Below are positions 7,309-17,303 of a stretch of DNA of 64,000 nt, piece after piece. Made by a program: the position numbers and the translations under genes. Every line of letters starts with the position of its first letter. Positions within the stretch are counted from its first letter, which is position 1. Source of the stretch: Rhodothermaeota bacterium MED-G19. Its GTDB lineage: Bacteria; Bacteroidota; Bacteroidia; Cytophagales; MED-G16. The stretch lies in assembly GCA_002457315.1 (NCBI GenBank), contig NTKI01000003.1, forward strand, positions 1 through 64,000. Reading direction: 5' to 3'. A model generated the notes under the pieces. That model had not been told where the DNA came from, made no database searches, and saw only the letters and a program-made list of their open reading frames with translations.

Positions 7309-7608
7309 TTAGTTTTCTTTAATTTTTGATAAAATACCATCAACATCTTTTAATAATTTCTCTGCCTTACTTTTAGCGTTATTAACAACTTTTTTACTTT
7401 TTGTTTTTGCTTCAGAGTCTATAGAATCTTTCTCGTCCATAATATCTTCAAGAAGGTCTTCTAATTTTCTTTTATATCTGTTTAATCTGAAATTTAATCT
7501 GTCCCTAGTGTTATTCCCTTTATCTGGAGCAAATAAGATTCCTATTATTCCCCCAACTAAAAGTCCAACAAGTAGACTGATAAATGAATTAGTCGAATTT
7601 TTACTCAT
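7309..7608 (-). CDS. YtxH domain-containing small membrane protein
   Basis: This 99-residue protein has a Gly-rich membrane helix (FISLLVGLLVGGIIGILFAPDKG) typical of the YtxH family, followed by a long Lys/Asp/Glu-rich helix that is probably a coiled coil. The family is associated with envelope stress in several phyla but has no defined biochemical activity. It follows nusB in the same operon. Confidence 0.75.
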   Translation of the reverse strand: MSKNSTNSFISLLVGLLVGGIIGILFAPDKGNNTRDRLNFRLNRYKRKLEDLLEDIMDEKDSIDSEAKTKSKKVVNNAKSKAEKLLKDVDGILSKIKEN

Positions 7609-7614
7609 AACTTT

Positions 7615-8577
7615 TTATTTATTATCAATTAAACCTTTTCCCGATTTAATTATTTTACTTTCTTTATGCAAATTTAATGAAATTACATCTAAAAGACCAT
7701 TTATAAACTTTCCGCTCTTCGGTGAACTATAATTTTTTGCGATATCGATACATTCATTAATCGTCACTTTTACAGGAATATTACTAAAAGATGTCATTTC
7801 CCCAATACCCATTCTGAGTATTGATCTATCCATTAATGTAATCCTTTCCAAGTCCCAGTTTTTAGCATATTTTTTAATATACTTATCATATTCACTGGTA
7901 TTTTGAACAACAATATCAAACAAAGAGCTAGCAAATTTTAGGTCTTCTTTTATGTCTTCAGACAAACTTGCGACAGCAAATGTATTAAAATTTGATGAAT
8001 TCATAGATTTAACTGTCTTTTTTAACATTGACCTTACAATTAAAAAGTCTTCATTCCAAAAAATATTATTTTCTTCAAAGAACCTTTTTACAATTTCATT
8101 TTTTAAAAGAAACTTTAATAACAACTCAGAAAAAAAATTATAATCATCTTCAAAAGAAGGAGACTCAATTAAAATATAATCTTTATAAAAACCCTCCTCT
8201 AATAATAATTTGTACCACACCCTCATGTCCTCATTATCTTTATTCCATTGGTTTTTGTGTTTAATGAGCCCGTCAATTACGACAGTATTTTTCTCAAGGA
8301 AGTTCACTACCCTATTATCTGATAAATTGAATCTAGAATTACTTTTTTTAATTTTTTCACTTTTGGCAATCTCTCTCTTTTCTTCGTTTATTTTTTTAAA
8401 AATTATTGGTATTGATAACAGATCAAAAAAGTTTTTTTCTATGCCTGTAATTGACGTATCTAACTCTTGAGAAATTTTTAATTGAAGTTTATCAACATCA
8501 TCACTTTGTGTAGACTGATGAGAGAAAGAGTATAATAACTGTAAGACTTTAACCCTAAGGGTTCTTCTGTTTATCAT
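7615..8577 (-). CDS. nusB: Transcription antitermination protein NusB, long form
   Basis: NusB binds boxA RNA with NusE and aids rRNA antitermination. The N-terminus MINRRTLRVKVLQLLYSF and the C-terminal part (WDLERITLMDRSILRMGIGE, then VTINECIDIAKNYSSPKSGKFINGLLDVI) are characteristic NusB sequence. At 320 residues it is about twice the usual length because of a long helical insertion in the N-terminal half, as is normal in Flavobacteriia. It heads the cluster to coaE. A TACATTTG at 8604-8611 (minus strand) matches the -7 element of Bacteroidota promoters, but I find no TTG at the right distance. Confidence 0.92.
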   Translation of the reverse strand: MINRRTLRVKVLQLLYSFSHQSTQSDDVDKLQLKISQELDTSITGIEKNFFDLLSIPIIFKKINEEKREIAKSEKIKKSNSRFNLSDNRVVNFLEKNTVVIDGLIKHKNQWNKDNEDMRVWYKLLLEEGFYKDYILIESPSFEDDYNFFSELLLKFLLKNEIVKRFFEENNIFWNEDFLIVRSMLKKTVKSMNSSNFNTFAVASLSEDIKEDLKFASSLFDIVVQNTSEYDKYIKKYAKNWDLERITLMDRSILRMGIGEMTSFSNIPVKVTINECIDIAKNYSSPKSGKFINGLLDVISLNLHKESKIIKSGKGLIDNK

Positions 8578-8612
8578 AAAACTTCAAATTAAAGAACGAA
8601 GTGCAAATGTAA

Positions 8613-9680
8613 TTACTTTTTAGAATTTTCCTTAATTCTATCTTTTGCTAATTGAATTGCTGAGGCATTAGTTGAGAATGAATGTTTAATAGAATGGTCT
8701 AATACATCTAAAACCTTATCATAAATTGATTCCGTCATTTTCATTACTTTTTTCTCATCAATATCATTTATTTGCTCATGATAAACACTAATTATTCCTC
8801 CGGCATTTATTAAAAAATCTGGGATATATAAAATGTTTTTTTCTTTTAAGATCTCTGGGACCAAAGAATCATCACCAAGCTGATTATTAGCAGCACCAGC
8901 TATAATATCACATTTAATCTTTTTTAGAGAATCAACATTTATTGTTCCTCCTAAAGCACATGGAGATATTATATCATAAGTTTTATCATAAATTTCATGT
9001 TCATTAACAATAGTTACATTATCTCCAGAAACATTTTCTATATTTTCTTTATTAATATCAACAACAGACACATCTGCTCCTTCATTTATAAGATGACTAA
9101 CCAGTTTTCTTCCAACATTCCCTACTCCCTGAACTAATACCTTCTTGTTTTTTAAACTATCGTTTCCTGTTATGTGCTTTGTAGCAGACTTTATCCCAAC
9201 ATAAACACCATAGGCAGTTGGAGAAGAGGAATCGCCTAAGCCACCGTGCTCTTTGGGTAATCCCACAACATAATCACTCCTTTCCTTCATCCAAACAATA
9301 TCACTAGTAGACATATTTACATCTTGTGCAGTCCAATATTTTCCATTCAAATCATTAATAAATTCAGCAAACCTCTTAATGAAAGGTTCCGACTTTATTT
9401 TGGGGTCACCAATTATTACAGCTTTCCCTCCACCTGCATTTAGACCAGCAAGGGAAGACTTATAACTCATTGCTTTTGATAAATTTATTACATCTCTAAG
9501 CGCTTCATTATCAGAAGAATAATTCCACATCCTTGTTCCTCCTATTGCAGGACCTAAAACTGTGCTATGAATACCTATTATAGCTTTTAAGCCTAAGGAC
9601 TCATCATTGCAAAATACAAGTTGTTCGTGTTTATCATTTTTAATCTTATCAAAAACTGAAATATTTTGATCTTTACTCAT
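8613..9680 (-). CDS. Leucine dehydrogenase (Glu/Leu/Phe/Val dehydrogenase family)
   Basis: The enzyme oxidatively deaminates branched-chain amino acids to 2-oxo acids with NAD. The N-terminal domain has MSYKSSLAGLNAGGGKAVII with Lys74 and Lys86, spaced as the substrate-binding and catalytic lysines of leucine dehydrogenase. The Rossmann part has VQGVGNVGRKL and later GAANNQL and PDFLINAGGII. Length (355 residues) fits. It is the first gene upstream of nusB on the same strand, 35 bases away. Specificity for leucine rather than valine or phenylalanine is inferred from the subfamily. Confidence 0.85.
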   Translation of the reverse strand: MSKDQNISVFDKIKNDKHEQLVFCNDESLGLKAIIGIHSTVLGPAIGGTRMWNYSSDNEALRDVINLSKAMSYKSSLAGLNAGGGKAVIIGDPKIKSEPFIKRFAEFINDLNGKYWTAQDVNMSTSDIVWMKERSDYVVGLPKEHGGLGDSSSPTAYGVYVGIKSATKHITGNDSLKNKKVLVQGVGNVGRKLVSHLINEGADVSVVDINKENIENVSGDNVTIVNEHEIYDKTYDIISPCALGGTINVDSLKKIKCDIIAGAANNQLGDDSLVPEILKEKNILYIPDFLINAGGIISVYHEQINDIDEKKVMKMTESIYDKVLDVLDHSIKHSFSTNASAIQLAKDRIKENSKK

Positions 9681-9739
9681 AATTATGATATTAAATAATA
9701 GTTTTACAATTAGTTATATCATTAAATTTATAAAAAAAT

Positions 9740-11518
9740 TTGAAAGACCTCTCCTATTTAAATAAATACCTTTTAAAGTATAAATATTATTATACAATTG
9801 GAGTAATATTCATACTTATTTCAACTGTTTTTGCAGTCATTCCAGCAACATTGATAAGAGAAACTTTCAACCTGATAGAAAGTGGGTATTCTCAGTATGA
9901 AAATGGCGAGATATTAATTAAATCAAAAATTCTGAAAGATGTACTTTTTTACTCTTCAGGAATAATTTTAGCTGCAATAGTTAGAGGGTTTTTTATGTAT
10001 ATGATGAGGCAAACCATAATAGTTGCTTCAAGAAGAATCGAATATGATTTAAAAAATGATATTTTTTTTCACTATCAAACTCTTCCTCTAGAATTTTATA
10101 AAAAAAATAATACTGGTGATTTGATGAATAGAATTTCTGAAGATGTCAGTAAAGTAAGAATGTATCTTGGCCCAGCATTAATGTATGGAATGAATGTAAC
10201 TATTCTAATGTTAATAGTAATTCCATTTATGTTTTATATTAATCTAAATTTAGCCTTCTATAGCTTAATCCCCTTACCATTTTTGGTTATCTGTATTTAC
10301 TTAGTACAAAACGTTATTAACAAAAGATCCGAAGAGATCCAAAAATCGCTTTCTAACCTTTCAACATATGTCCAAGAAACTTTTTCAGGAATAAGACTAA
10401 TTAAATCCTTTGTAAGAGAAATAAACTTTTCTAATGTATTCAGTGAAAAGAGTAATGATTATAAAAATAAATCTATTAGTCTTCAATACGTTTTAGCTCT
10501 TTTTTTCCCTGTTATAATGACACTTATAGGGTTAAGTATCATGATTACTGTCTATGTTGGAGCGATAGAGGTTTTCGATGGAAATTTAACTATTGGGAAC
10601 ATAGCTGAATTTCTTATTTATGTTTATCTGTTAACCTGGCCAGTCACTGCTCTAGGGTGGATAACCAGTATTATCCAGAGAGCATCAGCATCTCAGAGAA
10701 GAATCAATGAATTTCTAGACGAGAAGAATACTATAAAATCATCCTCTAATAAAAAACTCGAAATTAAGGGTGCAGTCGAGTTTAAAAATGTTTGTTTTAA
10801 ATATAAGGACACAGGAATTGATGGGATGGATAATATCTCATTTAAGTTAAAGGCTGGGGATTCACTTGGAATAATAGGCTCTACAGGTTCAGGAAAAAGT
10901 ACAATTGCCAATAGTATTCTTAGATTATTTGACATTGATAGTGGTAAAATTCTAATTGATAATGTTAGGATTAGGGATTTAGATATTTCATACTTTAGAA
11001 GACAAGTGGGTTATGTGCCACAAGATGTCTTCTTATTCTCAGATACAATAGAGAACAATATCCTATTTGGTTCTGAGGATAACATTCAAAAAGTAAAAAC
11101 AGCTGCTGAGAACTCCGACTTAATGAGAAATATAGAGTCTTTCCCAAATAAATTCAATACGAAAATTGGTGAGAGAGGTATCACTCTTTCTGGAGGACAA
11201 AAACAAAGAATATCAATTGCAAGAGCAATTATTAAAGAACCTAAACTTTTAATATTAGATGATTGTCTGTCTGCAGTGGACACAAAAACCGAAAATGTTA
11301 TCCTAGAAAATTTAAAAAAGATTATGATAGAGAAGACATCTATTATCATTTCTCACAGGATATCATCTGTTAAGCTTGCAAAAAAAATTATTGTTATTGA
11401 AAACGGTAAAATTATTGAGGAAGGTGACCACAAAACACTTTTAGAGACAAAAGGAAATTATTATAAATTGTATAAACAACAGATTGAGTCCGAAAAGTCT
11501 CAGTATATCAGCTCATAA
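9740..11518 (+). CDS. ABC exporter half-transporter, MdlA-like
   Basis: This 592-residue protein has six predicted membrane helices and a C-terminal nucleotide-binding domain. Walker A is GSTGSGKST (near residue 380), the signature is LSGGQKQR (near 483) and Walker B is LLILDDCLSAVD (near 503). The residue after the Walker B Asp is Asp, not the catalytic Glu, as in MdlA-type subunits of heterodimeric exporters. I use the TTG at 9740, because no ATG occurs before the first helix and KDLSYLNKYLLKYK fits the family start. Its 3' end overlaps the convergent ABC gene by 11 bases. Confidence 0.88.
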   Translation: MKDLSYLNKYLLKYKYYYTIGVIFILISTVFAVIPATLIRETFNLIESGYSQYENGEILIKSKILKDVLFYSSGIILAAIVRGFFMYMMRQTIIVASRRIEYDLKNDIFFHYQTLPLEFYKKNNTGDLMNRISEDVSKVRMYLGPALMYGMNVTILMLIVIPFMFYINLNLAFYSLIPLPFLVICIYLVQNVINKRSEEIQKSLSNLSTYVQETFSGIRLIKSFVREINFSNVFSEKSNDYKNKSISLQYVLALFFPVIMTLIGLSIMITVYVGAIEVFDGNLTIGNIAEFLIYVYLLTWPVTALGWITSIIQRASASQRRINEFLDEKNTIKSSSNKKLEIKGAVEFKNVCFKYKDTGIDGMDNISFKLKAGDSLGIIGSTGSGKSTIANSILRLFDIDSGKILIDNVRIRDLDISYFRRQVGYVPQDVFLFSDTIENNILFGSEDNIQKVKTAAENSDLMRNIESFPNKFNTKIGERGITLSGGQKQRISIARAIIKEPKLLILDDCLSAVDTKTENVILENLKKIMIEKTSIIISHRISSVKLAKKIIVIENGKIIEEGDHKTLLETKGNYYKLYKQQIESEKSQYISS

Positions 11519-13271
11519 TATTTCGATACTGCATCTCATATAATTTTTTATAATAACCTTTTAACTTCAATAATTCCTCATGTCTTCCTATCTCCTTAAT
11601 CTCACCTGATTCAATAACTATGATCTTATCTACTTCTTTTATAGTTGAAAGCCTATGAGCTACAACTATCGAAGTTCTGTTTTTAAGAATCTCTGAAACT
11701 GCTCTTTGAATCATTGCCTCAGATTCAGAATCAACTGAAGAGGTAGCTTCATCTAATAATATAATTTTAGGATCATAAAGCATTATCCTAATACAAGAAA
11801 TTAACTGCCTTTGACCCACTGATAATGATACTCCTCTCTCCTTGACATCAAACAATAATTTATTTGGTAGTTTATCAATAAATTTTTCAGCCCCAACTTT
11901 TTTAATTGCAGACCAGACCTCTTTCTCAGATATGTTATCATTATAAAGGGTTATGTTATTTAGAATTGTATCTGAGAATAAGAAGACATCTTGTGATACT
12001 AACCCAAGATTATCTCTTAAAGATAAAATATTATAGTCTTCAATTTTTTTATTATCTACTAGAATACTTCCCTTCTGAAAATCATAAAATCTGTTTATTA
12101 GATTAATTATTGAAGTTTTGCCAGATCCAGTACTACCTACAAATCCTACAGATTCTCCTTTTTTAATTTTAAATGATATGTTTTTTAAAACATATTCATC
12201 ATCATTATAGGCAAACCATATATTTTTAAACTCAACTTCACCATTAATATTAATATCTTGTATCCTTTCATTTGACTTTATGTCTTCAGTTCTATCTAAA
12301 AGATCAAATATCCTTTTAGAACTTACAACGCCCATTTGGAGAGTATTAAAACGATCAGCAATAGCTCTTATTGGTCTAAAAAATAATTGGAGATACATAA
12401 TAAATGCAATTAGAACACCTAAAGTTACTTCCCCAGCAAAAAGCTGATTTGATCCAAACCATATAAGTAATCCAAGGCCTATTGATGTAAACAATTCCAT
12501 TACGGGGAAATAAACAGAATAGTATAAGACTGCCTTTAGGTTTGAATGAAGGTGGGTGTTGTTAATGTCTTTAAATTTCTTGTATTCTTTATCTTCATTC
12601 CCAAAAATCTGGACAATGTTCATTCCAACGATGTGCTCTTGAACAAAAGAGTTAAGGTTAGCGACTGCGTTTCTTACGTCATTAAAAGATACTTTAACCT
12701 TTTCCTTAAATATATAGGTTGTTAGGAAGAGGAATGGCAAAGTTGCAAGACTTATCAGAGTCAACTTCCAATTTATATAAAACATCAAGAAGACGATCCC
12801 AAAAAGTTGTAAAACATCTCCGATTATAGAAGCAATTCCTTGACCAAAAATATCTGCAATTGTCTCAATATCTGAAACATTTCTAGTTACAATTCTACCA
12901 ATTGGTGTTTTATCAAAAAACTTGAGTCGGAAATTTTGAATATGAGAAAATAATTTTATTCTAATATCCTTTATTATATTTTGACCTAACCAACCAGAAA
13001 GATATGTATGAAAATACATGACCACTGCGTTAAGGATCAATAAAGAGAACAGTAACACTATCATCTTTTTTAATCCAATTAAATCATTTGCCGAGACATA
13101 GTCATCAATTATTATTTGAGTAATGTATGGTCTAATAGGTTGTAAAACAGAAAGACTTAAAGTTAATATTATGAGTATATAAAAAACTTTCATATAAGGC
13201 CCACAAAAAACTAATAGGCGCTTTAAGATTTTTAGATCAAATAAATTACCGCTAATATTTTTATCACTCAT
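11508..13271 (-). CDS. ABC exporter half-transporter, MdlB-like
   Basis: This 587-residue half-transporter has a six-helix domain and a nucleotide-binding domain with Walker A GSTGSGKTS (near residue 379), signature LSVGQRQL (near 480) and Walker B IILLDEATSSVD (near 504). It keeps the catalytic Glu but has LSVGQ instead of LSGGQ, as MdlB does. Combined with the MdlA-like partner this would give one canonical and one degenerate ATP site. The substrate is unknown. The start overlaps the stop of truA by four bases. Confidence 0.88.
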   Translation of the reverse strand: MSDKNISGNLFDLKILKRLLVFCGPYMKVFYILIILTLSLSVLQPIRPYITQIIIDDYVSANDLIGLKKMIVLLFSLLILNAVVMYFHTYLSGWLGQNIIKDIRIKLFSHIQNFRLKFFDKTPIGRIVTRNVSDIETIADIFGQGIASIIGDVLQLFGIVFLMFYINWKLTLISLATLPFLFLTTYIFKEKVKVSFNDVRNAVANLNSFVQEHIVGMNIVQIFGNEDKEYKKFKDINNTHLHSNLKAVLYYSVYFPVMELFTSIGLGLLIWFGSNQLFAGEVTLGVLIAFIMYLQLFFRPIRAIADRFNTLQMGVVSSKRIFDLLDRTEDIKSNERIQDININGEVEFKNIWFAYNDDEYVLKNISFKIKKGESVGFVGSTGSGKTSIINLINRFYDFQKGSILVDNKKIEDYNILSLRDNLGLVSQDVFLFSDTILNNITLYNDNISEKEVWSAIKKVGAEKFIDKLPNKLLFDVKERGVSLSVGQRQLISCIRIMLYDPKIILLDEATSSVDSESEAMIQRAVSEILKNRTSIVVAHRLSTIKEVDKIIVIESGEIKEIGRHEELLKLKGYYKKLYEMQYRNIMS

Positions 13272-14008
13272 ATATAAACATCTGCTTCATATAAAACATT
13301 TTGAAGATATAGGCCATGAGCAGGTGCTGATGGGCCTGCATGTTTTCTATCTTTTTTATTTATTATCTCTTCCAATGAGTCAATTTGAATTTTGTTTTCA
13401 TTGATTTCAAAAAGAGTTCCCATAATAACTCTAACCATTCCCCTTAAAAATCTATTAGAAGTTATCCTAAATAAATAAGAATTATTTTCTTCTTCTAACG
13501 CCGCATAAGATAATGTACAATTATAATTATTTACATCGGTTTTTACTTTTGAAAATGATTGAAGGTCTTTAAAATTTTTAATTATTTCACATGCTTTATT
13601 TAGTAATACTACGTTAATTTCTTTTGGATAAAAAAAAGAAAAGTCAGTAAGAAAAGGAGATTTTTTTGTGTGTATCTTATAAATATATTCTCTTGAAATA
13701 GCATCAAACCTTGCACTAACGTTATCTCTGACTTTATTAATAGAATTGATAGAAATATCACGTGGCAGTAAAGAATTTATCTTATATAAAAAATTATCAC
13801 CTAAATTATCATTATAGTCAAAATGAGCAATTTGAGAGATTGCGTGGACTCCAGTGTCTGTTCTTCCACTCCCCAATGTTTTAATTTCTGATTTTAATAT
13901 CGTAGATAAAGATTTATCAATTACTTCTTGAATTGTTATTGCATTTTCTTGAATTTGCCAGCCATGATAATTTTTTCCAAAATATGATATATCAATAAAA
14001 TATCTCAC
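13268..14008 (-). CDS. truA: tRNA pseudouridine(38-40) synthase TruA
   Basis: TruA converts uridines 38-40 in the anticodon arm to pseudouridine. The catalytic Asp is Asp51 in GSGRTDTGVHA. FDAISREYIYKI and the C-terminal FLRGMVRVIMGTL motif are also typical. Length (246 residues) is normal. The end ASAP-like segment GPSAPAHGLYLQNV matches the family. It reads into the MdlB-like gene with a four-base overlap. Confidence 0.93.
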   Translation of the reverse strand: MRYFIDISYFGKNYHGWQIQENAITIQEVIDKSLSTILKSEIKTLGSGRTDTGVHAISQIAHFDYNDNLGDNFLYKINSLLPRDISINSINKVRDNVSARFDAISREYIYKIHTKKSPFLTDFSFFYPKEINVVLLNKACEIIKNFKDLQSFSKVKTDVNNYNCTLSYAALEEENNSYLFRITSNRFLRGMVRVIMGTLFEINENKIQIDSLEEIINKKDRKHAGPSAPAHGLYLQNVLYEADVYI

Positions 14009-14048
14009 TTTTTAAATCATTTTATTTTTCTTTGTACAAAATACAGTC

Positions 14049-14531
14049 ATGATTCAGAGAATCCAAACAATATTACTTTTCTTATTTATTCTAACATTAA
14101 CATCAACCTTTTTTTTCCCTGTTTGGCAAAAAATAGAGATGAAAGACACTGAATCAGTTGACATAATAGTAACCGGTTATGTTTCAAGTGCTTTATTAGA
14201 TGACGGTAATAAGGGAATAGTATATGATTACTTTTATATAAGTGGGATATTAATTTTATGTTGTTTACTAGCTATTTACTCAATATTTAGTTACAAAAAC
14301 CGACTAACCCAGATTAAAATTGGAACAGCAAATTCAATGTTAACTTCATCTGTTGTTTTCTTTTTTTTATATCAAATTTTTTACCATGAGGTATATCAAA
14401 ATATCAATGATAAAATCAGTTTTCTTATTTCATTTTATTTAATATTTTTGGCAATATTTTTCAATTTTCTAGCTAACAGGTTTATTAGAAAAGATGAGTT
14501 GTTAGTAAGAGAATCGGATAGAATAAGATAA
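14049..14531 (+). CDS. DUF4293 membrane protein
   Basis: This 160-residue protein begins MIQRIQTILLFLFILTLTST, the conserved start of DUF4293 proteins of Bacteroidota, and has four predicted membrane helices. The first loop carries the WQKIEMKDTES region typical of the family. Function is unknown. It is divergent from truA and lies 15 bases before htpG on the same strand. Confidence 0.8.
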   Translation: MIQRIQTILLFLFILTLTSTFFFPVWQKIEMKDTESVDIIVTGYVSSALLDDGNKGIVYDYFYISGILILCCLLAIYSIFSYKNRLTQIKIGTANSMLTSSVVFFFLYQIFYHEVYQNINDKISFLISFYLIFLAIFFNFLANRFIRKDELLVRESDRIR

Positions 14532-14546
14532 AAAAAATTAAAAAAC

Positions 14547-16442
14547 GTGAAAGAAAAAGGTAACATATCAATTAATACTGAGAACATATTTCCAATAATT
14601 AAGAAATTTTTATACTCAGATCAAGACATATTTTTAAGGGAGTTAGTTTCCAATGCAGTAGATGCAACTCAAAAAATTAAAAGCCTATCTCAGATGGGAG
14701 AACTCAAAGAAGAAATAGGTGATCTGAGAATTGAGGTGATTCTTGACAAGAAGAAAAAAACAATTACAATTTCAGATAAAGGGATTGGAATGTCAGCAGA
14801 AGAAATTAAAAAATATATAAATCAAATTGCTTTTTCTGGAGCCACAGAATTTATTGAAAAATATAAAGAAAAAGGAGACTCACAACAGATAATTGGTCAT
14901 TTTGGATTAGGTTTTTATTCAGCATTTATGGTCTCATCTTATGTAGAAATTAAGTCAAAGTCTTATATCAAAAAAAATAAAGCAGCTTATTGGAAGTGTG
15001 ACGGAAACACAGAATTTGAAATTAAAGAGTCTAAGAAAAAAGACAGAGGAACTGAAGTAATCCTCCACATAAATGATGATTCTAAAGAATTTTTAGAAGA
15101 AGCTAAAATCAATGAAATATTAGGCAGGTACTGTAAGTTCTTACCGGTTGAAATAAAATTCGGTCAAAAAGAGGAGTCAGTAGAAGACGGAAAAGACAAA
15201 GAGGGTAAGCCAAAGCATAAGACTGTTAAAACTGACAATATTGTAAATAATCCTAACCCCATTTGGAATAAAAGCCCTAAAGACCTTAAAGATGATGATT
15301 ATAAGGCTTTTTATAAGGAACTTTACCCTTTCTCAGAAGAACCTTTATTCTGGATTCACCTTAATGTCGACTACCCTTTTAATTTAACAGGAATCTTATA
15401 TTTTCCTAAAATTAAAAATGATTTTGAGGTCCAGAAAAATAAAATACAACTGTACTCCAGACAAGTTTTTATTACTGATGAAGTGAAGGATGTTGTCCCA
15501 GAGTTTTTAATGCTTCTGCATGGCATTATTGATTCACCGGACATCCCATTAAATGTATCTAGAAGCTATCTTCAATCAGACGGTAACGTCAAGAAGATAA
15601 ATACATATATAACAAAAAAAGTTGCTGACAAGCTTAACGAATTATTTAAAGATGACAGAAAAGAGTTCGAAAACAAGTGGAAAGACATAAACTTATTCGT
15701 AAAGTATGGGATGATATCTGAAGAAAAATTTTATGAGAAAGTAGAGTCATTGGCTTTATTTGAAAGTGTTGACGGTAAGATGAGAACCACTGAAGAGTAC
15801 AAAAAACACATTGGTAAGACACAGAAGGATAAAGATAAAAACCATATTATTTTATATACATCTGACATCAATAAACAAGATTCATTTATTCAAGATGCTA
15901 AAAACAGAAATCATGATGTTGTAATCTTTAATAATGTTATTGATAGTCACTATATAAATCATCTAGAACAAAAGCTTGATAAAGTACAAATTAAAAGAGT
16001 TGATTCAGATATACTCGATAAACTAATAGACAAGGGGGATAAAAAAGAAACAGTTATCTCAGATAAAGACAAAGAAAAATTAAAGACAATTTTTGACAAG
16101 ATTATTAATAACCAATCTACTGTTGTGACTATTGAGGCATTAAGCCCGAAAGACAATCCGGTTACAATAACGTTACCAGAGTTTTTTAGGAGAATGCAAG
16201 ATATGGCGAAAACAAGTGGTGGCGGAAATCCAATGATGATGGGTGGGCCAGGTGAAATGATAGCTGTTAGCATTAATGGAAATCATAAAACGATAGAAAA
16301 AATTTTAAAGGCAAAAACTTCGAAGACAAAAGAAAAAATGGCGTCTCAACTTTATGATTTAGCTCTTTTATCTCAGAATATGTTAACAGGATCAGAGTTG
16401 ACAAGTTTTGTTAAGAGGAGCCTAGATATTTTAGCTAAATAA
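14547..16442 (+). CDS. htpG: Molecular chaperone HtpG (Hsp90 family)
   Basis: HtpG is the bacterial Hsp90, an ATP-dependent chaperone in the cytoplasm. The N-terminal ATPase shows FLRELVSNAVDA, SDKGIGMS, GHFGLGFYSAFMV and RGTEVILHI. The middle domain has LNVSRSYLQSD. The C-terminal dimerisation region contains a Met/Gly-rich stretch GNPMMMGGPGEM. Length (631 residues) is normal. The start is GTG at 14547, directly before the conserved KGNISINTENIFP. Confidence 0.95.
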   Translation: MKEKGNISINTENIFPIIKKFLYSDQDIFLRELVSNAVDATQKIKSLSQMGELKEEIGDLRIEVILDKKKKTITISDKGIGMSAEEIKKYINQIAFSGATEFIEKYKEKGDSQQIIGHFGLGFYSAFMVSSYVEIKSKSYIKKNKAAYWKCDGNTEFEIKESKKKDRGTEVILHINDDSKEFLEEAKINEILGRYCKFLPVEIKFGQKEESVEDGKDKEGKPKHKTVKTDNIVNNPNPIWNKSPKDLKDDDYKAFYKELYPFSEEPLFWIHLNVDYPFNLTGILYFPKIKNDFEVQKNKIQLYSRQVFITDEVKDVVPEFLMLLHGIIDSPDIPLNVSRSYLQSDGNVKKINTYITKKVADKLNELFKDDRKEFENKWKDINLFVKYGMISEEKFYEKVESLALFESVDGKMRTTEEYKKHIGKTQKDKDKNHIILYTSDINKQDSFIQDAKNRNHDVVIFNNVIDSHYINHLEQKLDKVQIKRVDSDILDKLIDKGDKKETVISDKDKEKLKTIFDKIINNQSTVVTIEALSPKDNPVTITLPEFFRRMQDMAKTSGGGNPMMMGGPGEMIAVSINGNHKTIEKILKAKTSKTKEKMASQLYDLALLSQNMLTGSELTSFVKRSLDILAK

Positions 16443-16471
16443 TTTTTTTGATATAAATTCGTTTTCAAGAT

Positions 16472-17281
16472 ATGAGAAAGATTCTTTACATTTTTATATC
16501 ATTGTTTTTATTGCCTAATCAAAAAATATTTTCACAAGACCTTTTTAGATTAAACGTAGACACAATATCGACTGCCGACCTGTTATTCCTAGAGGATGAA
16601 GACACTTTAATGATAGATGAAAAAAAGAAAAAAAAGCGAAATGTATATTTTGGCATAAAAACTAAAAAAGGATTTATTAGATCATCAAGTGGAAGAAATT
16701 TAATTTATGAAAACTTTCACTATATAAAACAGTCCGAAATAAAAAATGACTATGCTCAAGAGATTTATTTTTATGATAAAAAGAAAAAGAAAATAATAAG
16801 ATCAAAAAGTATTATTGAAGATGCAGTTATGATGCACGGTCCTTATAAAAAAAGATTAGGGGAACAAATTATAGAAGAAGGAATTTTCTATTACGGACTG
16901 AAACACAGCAGATGGGTTCGCCTTAACAGGTCCGATATTTTACAAGACAAAGAAATTTTTTCTCTTGGGTGGTATTACGAGTCAATTAGATCCTTTTGGG
17001 ATAGAGACAAAAAAAATTTGAGAGATATCATTCCTATAAAATTTGGTGAAAAAAACGGAATGTATTATGCTTTTTATGAAAACGGAAATGTTGCTGCTAA
17101 AGGTGAATATAAATTTGATGAACCTGTAGGAGTATGGACCGAATATTATAATTCCGGGAAGAAGAAAAGGGAAATAAAATATGAAGAATCTCCTTTGAAT
17201 TTTAATGAATCATTTATTAGTAAGGAATGGAATATAAGTGGTAAATTGATTTATGATAGAAACTTATTTTTGAAAAAATAA
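16472..17281 (+). CDS. Secreted YwqK/MORN-type repeat protein
   Basis: This 269-residue protein has a signal peptide (MRKILYIFISLFLLPNQKIFS, then Gln) and ends in repeats of the form FYENGNVAAKGEYKFDEPVG and EYYNSGKKKREIKYEE. These are the antitoxin-YwqK or MORN-variant repeats found in many exported proteins of Bacteroidota. The middle is very Lys-rich. No catalytic motif is seen. It stands between htpG and lipB on the same strand. Confidence 0.65.
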   Translation: MRKILYIFISLFLLPNQKIFSQDLFRLNVDTISTADLLFLEDEDTLMIDEKKKKKRNVYFGIKTKKGFIRSSSGRNLIYENFHYIKQSEIKNDYAQEIYFYDKKKKKIIRSKSIIEDAVMMHGPYKKRLGEQIIEEGIFYYGLKHSRWVRLNRSDILQDKEIFSLGWYYESIRSFWDRDKKNLRDIIPIKFGEKNGMYYAFYENGNVAAKGEYKFDEPVGVWTEYYNSGKKKREIKYEESPLNFNESFISKEWNISGKLIYDRNLFLKK

Positions 17282-17303
17282 GCTTTTAAAATTCTTAAAA
17301 GTC

